A DNA stretch of 64,000 nucleotides from Methanoregula sp. (GCA_041645435.1 JBAZQB010000001.1:372001-436000), one strand, 5' to 3'; shown: positions 1 to 9,096, numbered from the stretch's first letter. The notes: generated by a model not told the origin, from the sequence alone. Numbers and translations: made by a program.

Positions 1-102
1 TGTCAGGAGCTTTGGATCCAGTGCGGTGATATACTTCTTGACAATAATGAAATAAGCGGCATTGGCCAGGGCGCCAAGGAGCGCTAAGAAAATCCAGAGC
101 AT
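1..102 (-). CDS. EamA/DMT-family transporter, N-terminal fragment cut by window edge
   Basis: Thirty-four codons from an ATG at 102 run off the left edge with no stop. The peptide starts with a hydrophobic helix (MLWIFLALLGALANAAYFII) followed by a basic KKY, which is how the first membrane segment of small drug/metabolite-type (EamA) transporters looks. Such proteins normally have about 10 membrane segments, so only the first is visible. The substrate cannot be inferred. The 255 bp to the next gene show no coding signal. Family assignment rests on one helix and is tentative. Confidence 0.5.
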   Translation of the reverse strand, partial: MLWIFLALLGALANAAYFIIVKKYITALDPKLLT

Positions 103-357
103 GTATTCAGAGTCCAAGGTATTGTGAGGTTGTTATCGCATATCGGGCTTTGTATCAGGAAATATCTCTTTGTTGTTTCAGGTCCGGTCATAGAATCGCT
201 GCCGGTTTGCCTTTGTTAAATCGATAGTAATATCGTTTTTACGGTATGGGAACATCAGTCCTTGCCTGAACAATAGGATTTGACAAAAGGAATGCAAAAA
301 AATCAGCGAATAAAAAACCCTAAAAAAGTCTGGTCAATCCGCACGAGCATGACCCTC

Positions 358-903
358 TCATGTCCGCTGCATCCATTCAGCAGTTGTCAGAACACGGGAG
401 AACCGCTGCTGCTGAGTGACGAGAATTGCGCGGTGGAGATCTGCATCGCTGATCGTGCCGGCAGTATTTTTTATCGACAGGGTTCCGGTTGCATCGGACA
501 GAAAATTTACTGTATATCCACGATGGAATGCCTGCCGGGCAGTCGTGTCGCAGCACATCTGGGTCATATAGCCGGCAATAGTTATGACGGATATGTTGTG
601 CTCTTTTAACCAGCCATCAAGGTTCGTTCCGGTAAAACTGCCGGGCATGTTTTTTTCAATGATGATATCCGTATGCCTCTGGTTGATTTCATCGTGAAGT
701 TCCCAGCCACGTGTCCCTTTCCTGAATGCAGTTGCTTCCGGTACTGGATTTGAATGCTGGATCACGAGAACCGGCATGTGGGTGGCATGGGCGTGATCCA
801 TTGCCACCAGAATTTTTTCAAAACTTCCCGGGGGATAGGTAATGGGAAGTTGTCCGGTAAAATATTCATTCTGGACATCGATGACCAGCAGTGCCTCTTT
901 CAT
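358..903 (-). CDS. Isochorismatase-family cysteine hydrolase
   Basis: A 181-aa soluble protein of usual length for the cysteine hydrolase (isochorismatase-like) superfamily. The catalytic triad is visible: Asp9 in LLVIDVQNEY, Lys84 in IIEKNMPGSF, and the nucleophile Cys117 in the GYMTQMCCDTTAR motif, where the threonine and arginine following the cysteine are also typical. Members hydrolyse amides or vinyl ethers (nicotinamidase, isochorismatase, ureido acids); the substrate here cannot be read from sequence. Its ATG overlaps the stop of the upstream Cas6-like gene (ATGA), so the two are probably translated together, although no functional link between these families is known to me. Confidence 0.88.
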   Translation of the reverse strand: MKEALLVIDVQNEYFTGQLPITYPPGSFEKILVAMDHAHATHMPVLVIQHSNPVPEATAFRKGTRGWELHDEINQRHTDIIIEKNMPGSFTGTNLDGWLKEHNISVITIAGYMTQMCCDTTARQAFHRGYTVNFLSDATGTLSIKNTAGTISDADLHRAILVTQQQRFSRVLTTAEWMQRT

Positions 904-1589
904 GGTGTATCCGCCTCTTCCGGACCAGGAATGTCCGGGATACTTTTTATCGTGCCGAATCCCTGCGAAACGGACTGGCCTATGCCGAAATATTCCGGGA
1001 TCCGTATATTCGTCCGGAACTTTCCCAGAAAGACGATGACATTTTCACGATCAATCCGGTCTATCCGGAATTTTATCTTTGCCTCGCAGGTTATCGGCAC
1101 GGGCGTTTTGTAGTCCAGCGATTTTGCGAGCGTTTCGAGATTGCCGGTAAGTATCTTTTGCATGAAAGCATCCCGGTCAGGCTTGCCTTTAAGGTCATAG
1201 AACTTCTTTGCATTCTGCTGGTTCAGGGCAAGCCATGGTGTCAGGAATTCATAGGTATGAGTTGTGCCGGAAATTCCAAACTCTTCATGCCGGATGGAGG
1301 TATCACGCTCAAGGATTGTGCAGGCGGTCTTTCCCTGCGAAAATTCCTTAAGCCCCTCCGAGTGCTGGTAAAGGAAATCGGCACCCTGGCTGATACCGAG
1401 AGTGATTATTGAACTCTTTACCTGCTTGCACTGTACCACCGGGTAGCGATGAATGAACCCGGCTGCACTCTCTTTGCGAAGTGTTGTGAATTCACCCAGT
1501 TTCCCGGCGATATCTGACCGTAATTCACTGAGGGAAAACTGTACCGGGTTCACCGGTTCAAGGGCAAGGGTGAATATTTTCAGGTTCAT
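900..1589 (-). CDS. Cas6-like (Cas6b-type) RNA endonuclease homologue, orphan
   Basis: A 229-aa protein that resembles Cas6b-type CRISPR RNA endonucleases. The N-terminal part carries FIHRYPVVQCK with a candidate catalytic His47, followed by IITLGISQGADFLY, the typical arrangement of the Cas6b N-terminal RAMP domain. The C-terminus has the glycine-rich RNA-binding loop FGIGQSVSQGFGTI around residues 203-216. In known systems this enzyme cuts the repeat in CRISPR transcripts. No CRISPR array and no other cas gene can be seen in the window, and the partner gene is a cysteine hydrolase, so the protein may act on another RNA or on an array elsewhere. Family call is from motif recognition only. 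Confidence 0.68.
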   Translation of the reverse strand: MNLKIFTLALEPVNPVQFSLSELRSDIAGKLGEFTTLRKESAAGFIHRYPVVQCKQVKSSIITLGISQGADFLYQHSEGLKEFSQGKTACTILERDTSIRHEEFGISGTTHTYEFLTPWLALNQQNAKKFYDLKGKPDRDAFMQKILTGNLETLAKSLDYKTPVPITCEAKIKFRIDRIDRENVIVFLGKFRTNIRIPEYFGIGQSVSQGFGTIKSIPDIPGPEEADTP

Positions 1590-1691
1590 GGATTATTTGC
1601 TCACACCATTTTTGCCGGCCACCTTCATGGAGTTATCCATGAGCAGGTGCATGTTCAGATGGCCGGGCAGTAAATACGCAGGATACGGATT

Positions 1692-2519
1692 TTATAAAAC
1701 GACAAATCTCTTGATAGCCGTAGCATTCAGGGTGCCTGCCGAGATCATGATGTAGTATTCCTGGGGATTTGGTATATTGAGATCAACCGACCAGGTATTT
1801 TCACCACATTCCCCCTCTGTTACGAGAGTTGACAAGGGTTTTTCGTTTCCCATGGACATGTTTTTTGGCAACATTCCGCTGGGGAATACGAGATATTTGA
1901 GTTCTTCACCAACAGCCCGGTTTGTTGTCCCCCTGATGGAAAAATTTTTACCGGAATATGAATTACTGACAGGATTTATGCGAACCCATAAGGGTTCAGG
2001 TTCTTTTGGGGGGCAGAGCGTTGGCACCGGGGTTGGTGCAGGACGGATAAGGAATTCACGGGAGACTCCGCAATCCGATACAATGCGGTAGCGGTTGGGT
2101 TCCCAACCGGAAGTGATGAACCTGTATGCCTGGGTTGATTTTCCTGCATCCAGGTACGTTTTATTGGTTTTAACCGGCGTATCTGTTCCCATCCGCGTTG
2201 CCCAGATCCCGCTGCCTGTCTGGAATTTTACCGAAAACGTCGGGGGATCGTTTAAGCATTCAAGCGTTCCACGCCCCTCATTGGAGATAAAAAACTCGAC
2301 AACCTCTCCCTGGTTATACACATCGGTATCCATCCGGATGAATCTGGATCTCTCCTCCGGCTGGGCTATGGTCACTTGGTAGCTGGACGGGAGCTGTTGT
2401 ACCCCGGGGGTTGCATTACCCGTCTGGTTGGTTTGATCAAAATGTGATGTGCACCCGGCCACAAGAAGTATGCAGACAATTGAAATGATCAGGATAAAAG
2501 TTGTGGAGATGCGGGTCAT
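1692..2519 (-). CDS. Secreted lipoprotein of unknown function
   Basis: The start at 2519 is chosen because AGGTGA lies just upstream and because it puts a clean lipoprotein signal at the N-terminus: MTRIS, a hydrophobic stretch, then the lipobox LLVAGC with Cys at about residue 22. A longer frame from 2606 would bury the signal peptide. The mature 250 residues contain a beta-rich domain (about 50-155), a proline-rich linker (RPAPTPVPTLCPP) and a second beta domain to the end. This fits a lipid-anchored cell-surface protein of the kind common in Methanomicrobiales. No enzymatic motif is recognised. Monocistronic as far as can be seen. Confidence 0.75.
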   Translation of the reverse strand: MTRISTTFILIISIVCILLVAGCTSHFDQTNQTGNATPGVQQLPSSYQVTIAQPEERSRFIRMDTDVYNQGEVVEFFISNEGRGTLECLNDPPTFSVKFQTGSGIWATRMGTDTPVKTNKTYLDAGKSTQAYRFITSGWEPNRYRIVSDCGVSREFLIRPAPTPVPTLCPPKEPEPLWVRINPVSNSYSGKNFSIRGTTNRAVGEELKYLVFPSGMLPKNMSMGNEKPLSTLVTEGECGENTWSVDLNIPNPQEYYIMISAGTLNATAIKRFVVL

Positions 2520-2715
2520 GGGATCACCTGTTACGATTTGAACAATACGGAAAATGGGGAGCGGATCGGTAAATAGGTTGTGAAGTATTGTTGGCCCCTC
2601 GGCCAACTTTTATTTCGCGGGGTATTTTCTCAATCTGTCTGATCTGGAGACCGGGAATGGACGAGTTCATGATTCTCGGGAAACCATGGGACTCCAGGAC
2701 AAATCCCCCCATCTC

Positions 2716-3456
2716 TTACAGCACTTTTGTTCCGGTCACCAGTGCCAGCAGGAGAATGATCACCGGCTGGTGGACGAGATATATTACAAGCGAATGACGG
2801 CCGAGAAACGAGAGCGGTGCAACCAGCAGATCCGGCAATGGTTCGAGGGAAAACTGCCGTACGCCTCCGTCATAGAGGTACTCTCCCAGTCCCATACCAA
2901 TCAGCACCATCCCAAACCATGGGAAAAGCGGAGTATAATCAACAGAAGAAAATCCGTGCGGGATTATTCCCAGTGGCAGCAGGAATGCCGGGTCGCTCAA
3001 ACCCGAAATTATCCAGCCAACCGGAAGGCATGCGAGTCCGAACAGGATGTTCAGCTTTCCAAACCGGAAAAAAAGGGGAGAGAGCATGATAGAAATCCCG
3101 ATAAGGTGCAGAATGCCGAAGATCACACAACCTTCACGCAGGTACAACCAGGTACCAAACGTTACAAGGAGCCCGAGCGCAAAAATTCCTGCACCCCGGA
3201 TGAAATATTTTTTCGCAAGCGAAACGCCGGATAATTTCAGCCCTGCCCGGGCATGGCTGATGATCAGTGATACCCCGACAATCATAAGGAAAAGCGAAGC
3301 GGTCATATAGGCAAAGTACCGCCAGAATCCGTCCGACACATCTACCGGTGCAATGCTGAAAAAACTGAGATCAAACACGGTATGGAACACAATCATCATG
3401 AGGATCGCGATGCCCCGGAACAGATCGATCTCCCAGAGCCGCGAGCACTCGTTCAT
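2716..3456 (-). CDS. Acyltransferase-like membrane protein (HGSNAT-catalytic / DUF1624 type)
   Basis: A 246-aa polytopic membrane protein with about seven hydrophobic segments. The opening WEIDLFRGIAILMMIVFH is characteristic of DUF1624 / heparan-alpha-glucosaminide N-acetyltransferase catalytic domain proteins, in which a histidine in the first helix region is thought to matter. The end (FLGRHSLVIYLVHQP) also matches the membrane acyltransferase pattern. It probably modifies a surface glycan or lipid, but neither donor nor acceptor can be inferred. It diverges from the marker 8 gene across about 100 bp. Confidence 0.8.
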   Translation of the reverse strand: MNECSRLWEIDLFRGIAILMMIVFHTVFDLSFFSIAPVDVSDGFWRYFAYMTASLFLMIVGVSLIISHARAGLKLSGVSLAKKYFIRGAGIFALGLLVTFGTWLYLREGCVIFGILHLIGISIMLSPLFFRFGKLNILFGLACLPVGWIISGLSDPAFLLPLGIIPHGFSSVDYTPLFPWFGMVLIGMGLGEYLYDGGVRQFSLEPLPDLLVAPLSFLGRHSLVIYLVHQPVIILLLALVTGTKVL

Positions 3457-3555
3457 AGAGAATTATCGTCGTTTCTGAACATATGTTTTTGTAGCTTTGT
3501 AATGGTGCACGATTCCTTATTATGTGACAGTCCCAGTATTCTTAAGGAAACAATA

Positions 3556-4416
3556 ATGGCTGACAAAAAGGATGAACACATCATCGAAGCGATCGGCAAA
3601 TGCCGGGTCGTTGTACGCGATGGGAAGGTAGTTGAAGTCGGAAAACCGATCATTGCTGACTGCCCCCTGGCAAAACGGTTTGCATTTCCGGTACCCGAGA
3701 TCACACCGGAAGCGATTAAGGCAAACATTGAACACCGGATCCGGGCATTCGGGATGTGCACGCCCGCACGCGAAGTGCTGGACACCCGGGCGTTTGTCGG
3801 GTTCGGAGCTTCGGAACTGATCAGTTTCGGCATACAATCCGGCATACTCGATGCAGCGGTTGTTGCCTGTGATGGCGCCGGTACGGTGGTTGCCACCACC
3901 CCGGAAATGGTACAGGGTATCGGTGGCAGGATGTCAGGACTCGTGTCTACATCGCCACATCCATCAGTGATAGATAGAATCGAACAGAACCGGGGGTATG
4001 TCCTTGATCCGATCAACGCACGGATCGATCAGCAGTCGGGTGTTGCCCTCGCCCACCTCAAAGGCTTCCGTCGCATTGCTGTGACGGTGGCTATACCTGC
4101 AGATGCAGAAGCGATCCGTGCTGCGTACCCGGACTCAGTTATTGTTGCCGTTCATGTCAGCGGTTTATCCCGGCTAGAATCAGCAAGACTTATCGGTGCA
4201 TCCGATCTGGTAACGTCATGTGCATCTAAACCCATACGGGAGATTGCCGGTCCTCTTGCGCTGGTTCAGGCAGGCATTGCGATACCGGTTTTTGCTATGA
4301 CACCGGCCGGAAAAACACTTATTATCGAAAAAATCCGTTCATCGAATGAACCGGTTCTTATAAAACCCACCAAATTACCGGTAACCGGTGATCGTGAGCC
4401 TTCACCGCTGGTATAG
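3556..4416 (+). CDS. Methanogenesis marker protein 8 (DUF2099)
   Basis: A 286-aa protein. Start chosen at ATG 3556 (MADKKDEH) with AAGGA upstream; an earlier in-frame ATG at 3382 would run through the promoter of the divergent gene. The sequence (KCRVVVRDGKVVEVG, FGASELISFGIQSG, VVACDGAGTVVATTPEMVQGIGGRMSG in short stretches) matches the DUF2099 family, called methanogenesis marker 8 because it occurs in methanogens and related archaea. Its biochemical role is not established to my knowledge; an atypical cysteine pattern near the N-terminus (IADCPLAKRF) may bind metal. This is one of the strongest indicators that the host is a methanogen. Confidence 0.9.
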   Translation: MADKKDEHIIEAIGKCRVVVRDGKVVEVGKPIIADCPLAKRFAFPVPEITPEAIKANIEHRIRAFGMCTPAREVLDTRAFVGFGASELISFGIQSGILDAAVVACDGAGTVVATTPEMVQGIGGRMSGLVSTSPHPSVIDRIEQNRGYVLDPINARIDQQSGVALAHLKGFRRIAVTVAIPADAEAIRAAYPDSVIVAVHVSGLSRLESARLIGASDLVTSCASKPIREIAGPLALVQAGIAIPVFAMTPAGKTLIIEKIRSSNEPVLIKPTKLPVTGDREPSPLV

Positions 4417-4572
4417 GAAAACCAGAAGACACTTTTGTTCCTTCCGGATAATTCTTTTTTTACGGCATTGTATCAACCACTTATTTACCGTACTGTAGAT
4501 GTAAAAAGATTGAAGTGGTGTTCCGTCAATCAGTTTCTCAACGGGAAAATTGTGGTCCCGGGGTGATATTTT

Positions 4573-4950
4573 ATGGTTGATAAGAATCTTGGTGATGCAG
4601 AAAAATTGATCGGGGGCGGAGTCTCGACCCTCGGAAAAGGGGCAGAGGGCTTTAACAAGGAATTCATGGATTTCCTCCAGAAATACCAGGTGATTGGACT
4701 TGCAGTCGCATTTGTCATCGGTGCTGCTGCCACAAAACTGGTCAACTCAACGGTATCCGATATCATCATGCCGATCATTGCAGTAATTATCCCGGGCGGA
4801 AACTGGAGAGAGGCGGTATTTCAGGTGGGTCCCATTAAGTTCCTGCTGGGCGATTTTGTCGGCGCAATGATAGATTTTATCATTATCGCACTCGTGATCT
4901 TTATCATCGTCAAGTATATCATGAAGGGAGATGTCTCGAAGAAAGTATGA
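4573..4950 (+). CDS. mscL: Large-conductance mechanosensitive channel MscL
   Basis: A 125-aa protein of the usual MscL size. After a 35-residue amphipathic N-terminus comes the pore helix VIGLAVAFVIGAAATKLVNS, then the highly conserved VSDIIMPIIAVIIPGG, a short extracellular loop (GNWREAVFQVG) and the second membrane helix FVGAMIDFIIIALVIFIIVK. MscL forms a homopentamer in the cytoplasmic membrane that opens under high tension to release solutes during hypo-osmotic shock. The N-terminal segment is longer than in most bacterial versions. It is followed by copy 1 of the dispersed repeat. Confidence 0.92.
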   Translation: MVDKNLGDAEKLIGGGVSTLGKGAEGFNKEFMDFLQKYQVIGLAVAFVIGAAATKLVNSTVSDIIMPIIAVIIPGGNWREAVFQVGPIKFLLGDFVGAMIDFIIIALVIFIIVKYIMKGDVSKKV

Positions 4951-4999
4951 GCTTGTTATTGCCTTCCAACTTTTGTAAAAAGTGATGCCCCGGAAAACC

Positions 5000-5255
5000 G
5001 ACCTTCACATTCGCGTTCCGGCAGGGTTTCGGGAGTAAGGATGGGGTAAACTAAGTGGCGAAAAATGCCTCGATTCCAGGGCCTTTGGCGGCCTTTAGGG
5101 GAGGTTGTTTCCGCCCGCATTTTGGCAATCCGAGCGAGAATCAGGGGAATTTTCCACACGAACTGAAATGGACGGTTTTACGGGGTTTTCCGGACAGGGA
5201 TTTGGTAAACGGAGCCCTGTTTAGGCGTATTTTATCCTGGGTCCATACCCCCCTG
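5000..5255 (+). repeat. Dispersed ~260-bp non-coding repeat, copy 1
   Basis: First of six related copies. Shared landmarks are the left block with CACATTCGCGTTCCGGCAG, the block GTGGCGAAAAATGCCTCGATT, a segment with TTTCCGCCCG, then TTTTCCACRCGAAC, TTTTACGGGGTTTTCCGG and a right end with GGCGTATTT followed by GGTCCAWAC. Reading frames through the copies are not conserved, so it looks non-coding. Sits between mscL and the HEAT-repeat gene. Confidence 0.85.
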
Positions 5256-5291
5256 ATTCCTGGTATCTCCATCAAGCGATAAATGAGGGGG

Positions 5292-5591
5292 TCATCTCAA
5301 ACCCCCCGCAATAATCCCGATCATTTGCTGAGCGGTCACCGGATCCACAACCCGGGCCTGCATCAGCCCGGCCTGATCCCATCCCCGGTATATTTTCATC
5401 CAATTCAACGCGTCGTTTGCATTAATCCGTGAGCTGCAAATCTCCATATATATATATATATCTTTGATATATATATCCACATGCTCTGCCCGGATATGAC
5501 CGTTCAAGTCCGCACAAATTACGAAGAGGTCTTCCATACCATATCCCGATATCCGCCATATCAGGGAAGTTCCAGTAAGAGGTTGTAACAT
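5292..5591 (-). CDS. Doubtful small ORF
   Basis: An open frame of 99 codons divergent from the HEAT-repeat gene, with start codons only 4 bp apart. If it is expressed, the internal ATG giving MEDLFVICADLNG is a more sensible start. The middle is written by an AT dinucleotide run (5446-5480), giving IYIKDIYIYM, which is a warning sign. The last 40 residues (RINANDALNWMKIYRGWDQ and beyond) look more protein-like. No family recognised. It could be a degraded gene tail. Confidence 0.25.
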   Translation of the reverse strand: MLQPLTGTSLIWRISGYGMEDLFVICADLNGHIRAEHVDIYIKDIYIYMEICSSRINANDALNWMKIYRGWDQAGLMQARVVDPVTAQQMIGIIAGGLR

Positions 5592-5594
5592 ATC

Positions 5595-5975
5595 ATGGTT
5601 TCAAAAAGTAAAACGAAGTCAAAGATACCGGTCCACAATAAAGTCGAACCTGCCCGTACAGACACGACCGTACCATCAGATATTCCCGCAGAAAAAACCA
5701 TTGAACATCTGATTCAGGAACTCAAAGATCCCAACGAAATTGTCCGCTCGACCGCAGCCGGGGCACTTGGGTACAGCAAATCGGAAAAAGCGGTTGGACC
5801 GCTTATCCTGGCCCTGAAAGATCAGCATGTCTACGTCAGGCACGGGGCAGCATGGGCGCTCGGTGAGATAAAATCAGAAAAAGCAATTGACGCACTCAGG
5901 CTGGCGTTGAATGATGAGGATGAAATAACGCGGGGGAAAGCAGCCGAAGCATTGGGAAAAATACAGGGGAACTAA
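5595..5975 (+). CDS. HEAT-repeat protein (PBS-lyase-like)
   Basis: A 126-aa protein made of three consecutive PBS-lyase-type HEAT repeats after a basic, flexible 40-residue N-terminus (KSKTKSKIPVHNKV). Each repeat has the pattern L..A...VR..AA.ALG (VRSTAAGALGY; VRHGAAWALGEI; TRGKAAEALGKI). Such alpha-solenoids are protein-binding adaptors with no catalysis of their own. The partner is unknown. The gene stands alone between a repeat copy and a non-coding stretch. Confidence 0.85.
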   Translation: MVSKSKTKSKIPVHNKVEPARTDTTVPSDIPAEKTIEHLIQELKDPNEIVRSTAAGALGYSKSEKAVGPLILALKDQHVYVRHGAAWALGEIKSEKAIDALRLALNDEDEITRGKAAEALGKIQGN

Positions 5976-6489
5976 ACGGGCAATAAACAGGGTCCGGAAG
6001 ATCATCTTCACGTGCCTGTTCCTGCCGATTGCCTCGTTCAATCATCGTGGCGGGATATATGACGGGAGTTCCACGGCAGATAAAAAAATATGAGCGCAAA
6101 CAGTTCCCGATGAAGATTCAGTTAAACGGTTTTCAACAGCATCTATGAAATGTTCCGGATAATGAGGAATTCACAGGGTGTTTTTCATGAAAAGTTATAT
6201 ATAATCCGCATAATAATTGGTGATCGTTCGAATATGCAATGATGAGAGCAGTGCATGTTCACCATTCAATGACTCCAAAACACAACCAAATCTGACACCA
6301 ACAATTCACCAACCACCGGTTTCCCCCACCCTGTTCCGCCGGACCTGAAAGAAGGAACAAAGATCCTCTGCTCTGCATCCCAATTGGTCAAGTCGGATTG
6401 GTATTATGATCGTGCAGGAAAAAGGTACAGATGGGATAACGGAAACAGACAGCCGCACTCTCATATTTCTTCCTGCCGGTTTGATTTTT
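5976..6489. other. 514 bp without a recognisable gene
   Basis: No convincing gene. There is an AT-rich promoter-like run (AGTTATATATAATCC) near 6195. The right end runs into the kinase fragment that starts at about 6490, so part of this stretch is probably the decayed front of that kinase gene. Confidence 0.5.
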
Positions 6490-6724
6490 TGCACATGTCC
6501 CGAATACCGAAGATCCCGCTAGCCTGATGTTTGTAGTAGCAGACAATGGTGCAGGAATGGCGTCTGACATCACGCTTGAGAACCAGACGTCGCTCGGGCT
6601 CCAGCTGGTAAGCACGCTGACCGATCAGCTCAATGGCACCGTGGCGATCGACCGCACGGAAGGAACGAAGTACACGTTTACATTCTCCAAACCGGAAGAA
6701 ATCAGGAGGGAGGCAGGTTCATGA
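6490..6724 (+). pseudogene. C-terminal fragment of a HisKA_2/HWE-type histidine kinase
   Basis: Only the ATP-binding end of a sensor kinase is left. VVADNGAGM is the G1 box of an HATPase_c domain; TSLGLQLVSTLTDQL and GTVAIDRTEGTKYTFTF are the G2 region and last strand. The same end is seen in the complete kinase at 12.3-12.47 kb. An in-frame stop around 6482 cuts off the sensor, dimerisation and N-box parts, so it cannot phosphorylate anything on its own. Its stop overlaps the start of the next ORF (ATGA). Confidence 0.7.
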
Positions 6725-7065
6725 CAGGAAAACCCCCGGACGATGCACTGATGAACGAACAGCAGCTGAGAACGACAGCGGACACGATTCCCAGTGTCAT
6801 CTGTCAATTCTACGAAGGGAGAGCCGGGAAGAGGGGGCCGGGCTGGACGATGGCCGGGACAACCGGATCCAGCGATAGTATCATCGTTAATGATGGCAGT
6901 GTGCCGGATGCCAACCCGGAATATCACAGCCTGACCGGAAATCGCACAATGGAAGAAATTTTAAGAGAGCGCGTGGCTGAGTGGACAACCGGTTACGGGG
7001 ATGAGAAGAATGCGGGGCTGTCTTTCTTTAATGCCGGAATAATCCAGAATCCTGAGGGGACCTGA
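6721..7065 (+). pseudogene. Remnant of a multi-PAS signalling protein
   Basis: A 114-codon frame whose first third (LRTTADTIPSVICQFYEG) reads like the start of one PAS domain and whose second part (VPDANPEYHSLTGNRTMEEI, then VAEWTTGYGDEKNAG) reads like the middle of another. The core strands of both are missing, as if two PAS domains were fused by an internal deletion. It overlaps both neighbours by 1-4 bases and may still be translated. I treat it as a decayed piece of the kinase whose other end is at 6490-6724, though a short expressed protein is possible. Confidence 0.55.
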
Positions 7066-7811
7066 TGACAGATATTGCTGATTTTACCGTAAAAGACATG
7101 GTTGAGATTTCGGCCGCCCTCCGATCGATGGGATCGGGTGCTGCCAGCATGGAAGAGATTGCCGACAGGATCGTGCATTACCTGTGCGATCATCTCATTG
7201 ACAAGGACGGGAACAGGGCCTTTGTTCTGGTCCGTCTCTTCAAGACGCACCCGTACGGGGAACTCGATGCGAATCTCCAGGAATTTGCACGGAACGTGCT
7301 GAACGACCTACCTGAATCTCCTGCAATGAAATGTCTTACCCTGCTGGCAAGAGCCGGAGCGCTACCGGAGTGGAACTCGCGCAAACTATCCGCAGGACAC
7401 AAGGCAATTCCCCTGCCCAGTGAACACTTCATTGAAGCATTTCCGATGGTCAGGCAGCTCATCCAGCAACTGGGGCTGGATGTCAATACGGTATTACGAC
7501 CTGATCCTGCAGTTGTCATGGATATGGCACAAACGACCTACAATGTTTTCCTGATACCTGATGCGGCCGGCAGCCGGTATGTACCCGCCCAGGATGACTT
7601 TGTCATCCCGTTCGGTGTCCGGTCAGTGCTCGGTTTTGGTGGTATCCTGCCTTCGGGAAATCTCTTTGCAATCATCATGTTCGGCAAGGTTACGGTTTCC
7701 CCACAGACAGCAGATCTGTTCAGGTCGCTGGCACTAAGTATCAAGATTGCCCTATTGCCCTTTGATGGCGGGGATATCTTCACCGGATCACAGGAAAAAG
7801 CGGACGTATAG
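7065..7811 (+). CDS. Putative GAF-like sensory protein associated with a histidine kinase
   Basis: A 248-aa soluble protein. The N-terminus (about 10-75) is helical and contains ASMEEIADRIVHYLCDHL, typical of the front of GAF-type sensory domains. The remainder, with VPAQDDFVIPFGVRSVLGFG and the NLFAIIMFGKVTVS strand pair, resembles a ligand-binding sensory fold. No catalytic motif is seen. Its start overlaps the previous ORF by one base and its stop lies 15 bp before the PAS kinase, so it is probably the input module of the same relay. The ligand is unknown, and the fold call is an inference from pattern. Confidence 0.6.
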   Translation: MTDIADFTVKDMVEISAALRSMGSGAASMEEIADRIVHYLCDHLIDKDGNRAFVLVRLFKTHPYGELDANLQEFARNVLNDLPESPAMKCLTLLARAGALPEWNSRKLSAGHKAIPLPSEHFIEAFPMVRQLIQQLGLDVNTVLRPDPAVVMDMAQTTYNVFLIPDAAGSRYVPAQDDFVIPFGVRSVLGFGGILPSGNLFAIIMFGKVTVSPQTADLFRSLALSIKIALLPFDGGDIFTGSQEKADV

Positions 7812-7826
7812 AGGAGAAAATAACAG

Positions 7827-9095
7827 ATGGATACCAAAAATGTGATCCAGACGGTTCCTCAGCTGAAATCCATGGTTGCTGCCTTAACCCAGTTGCTGGA
7901 AGTTCAGGAAACGGTCGTAAGCGGGCAATCAGAAGACTTGAAAAAGAACCTGGAAGCGCTGCAGGAGAGCCGGGGAAGGTACCGCGAGCTTGTCGAGACA
8001 ACGAGCGACTGGATATGGGAAGTGGATGAAAACGGCGTCTTTACCTATGCAAGTCCTCAGGTCCGTGACCTGATTGGCTACGCGCCCGAAGAAGTGCTGG
8101 GAAAAACCCCCTTCGATTTTATGCCTCCGGAAGAGGCTGCCCGGGTCGGGGAGATCTTCATGAAGATCGTTACAGCACAACAACCGTTCTCATCGCTTGA
8201 AAATGTCAACCTGCATAAAGACGGCCGTATCGTCATCCTTGAAACCAGTGGCGTGCCGGTATTTCGCCAGGATGGGCAGTTTGGCGGGTACCGGGGGATA
8301 GACCGGGATATCACCCACCGCAAGCAGGTCGAGGCAGAACTCAAAAAATATTCCGAAACATTAGAAGAGATGGTCAGTGAGCGGACACGGGAACTTCAGG
8401 ACGCACAGGAGCAGCTGGTAAAAAAGGAAAAACTTACAGTCCTGGGAAAACTTGCCGGGGGAGTAGGCCACGAGCTGAGAAACCCGCTGGGCGCTATCAA
8501 GAATGCGGCCTATTTCTTAAACATGGTGCTCGAAAACCCGGAACCGGATGTAAAAGAGACCCTTGAGATCATGACCCGGGAGGTGGCACGCTCCGAAGAT
8601 ATCTTAAGCAGCCTTCTTGATTTCGCCCGACCGACCGTCCTGACTCTTCGGAAAGCAAAAATCAACGAAGTTATCTCTGAAGCAGTTACCCGCAGTCACC
8701 TTCCGGAAAATATCCGGCTGGCCATGAACCTTGATGAGAACCTGCCGGAGATCATGGCCGACCCTGATAAGCTGCTGCAGGTCTTCACCAACATTGTCAC
8801 CAATGCTGTGCAGGCCATGGGCGAGGGCGGGGAACTGACGGTAACATCCATGATTCCGGAAGCGGGCGGCGTGGTGATATCGGTCAGCGATACCGGCTCA
8901 GGCATAACGGACGAGAACATGAAGAAACTCTTCGAACCGCTCTTCACCACCAAGGCAAAGGGTATCGGCCTCGGGCTTGTGGTCACGAAGGCGATTGTCG
9001 AAGCACACCATGGCCGTATCGATGTCCAAAGTACGGTGGGAAAAGGTACGACCTTTACCGTGACGCTGCCGGTCGGCATCAAAGGGGGACCGTAA
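7827..9095 (+). CDS. PAS-domain sensor histidine kinase
   Basis: A 422-aa cytoplasmic kinase with no membrane segment. Layout: N-terminal helix (1-48), one PAS domain with PAC motif (about 50-165), a coiled coil (ELKKYSETLEEMVSERTREL), the HisKA dimerisation domain with phospho-acceptor His215 in GGVGHELRNPLG, then HATPase_c with N box TNIVTNAVQAM (about 321-331), G1 box DTGSGI (355-360) and G2 box GIGLGL (379-384). It should autophosphorylate on His215 and pass phosphate to the double-receiver protein that starts 1 bp after its stop. The GAF-like protein upstream probably belongs to the same relay. Confidence 0.93.
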   Translation: MDTKNVIQTVPQLKSMVAALTQLLEVQETVVSGQSEDLKKNLEALQESRGRYRELVETTSDWIWEVDENGVFTYASPQVRDLIGYAPEEVLGKTPFDFMPPEEAARVGEIFMKIVTAQQPFSSLENVNLHKDGRIVILETSGVPVFRQDGQFGGYRGIDRDITHRKQVEAELKKYSETLEEMVSERTRELQDAQEQLVKKEKLTVLGKLAGGVGHELRNPLGAIKNAAYFLNMVLENPEPDVKETLEIMTREVARSEDILSSLLDFARPTVLTLRKAKINEVISEAVTRSHLPENIRLAMNLDENLPEIMADPDKLLQVFTNIVTNAVQAMGEGGELTVTSMIPEAGGVVISVSDTGSGITDENMKKLFEPLFTTKAKGIGLGLVVTKAIVEAHHGRIDVQSTVGKGTTFTVTLPVGIKGGP

Positions 9096-9096
9096 C

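Noticed and set aside
5440..5485. AT dinucleotide run as a microsatellite of interest
   Set aside because: Short and imperfect; probably just promoter-type DNA.
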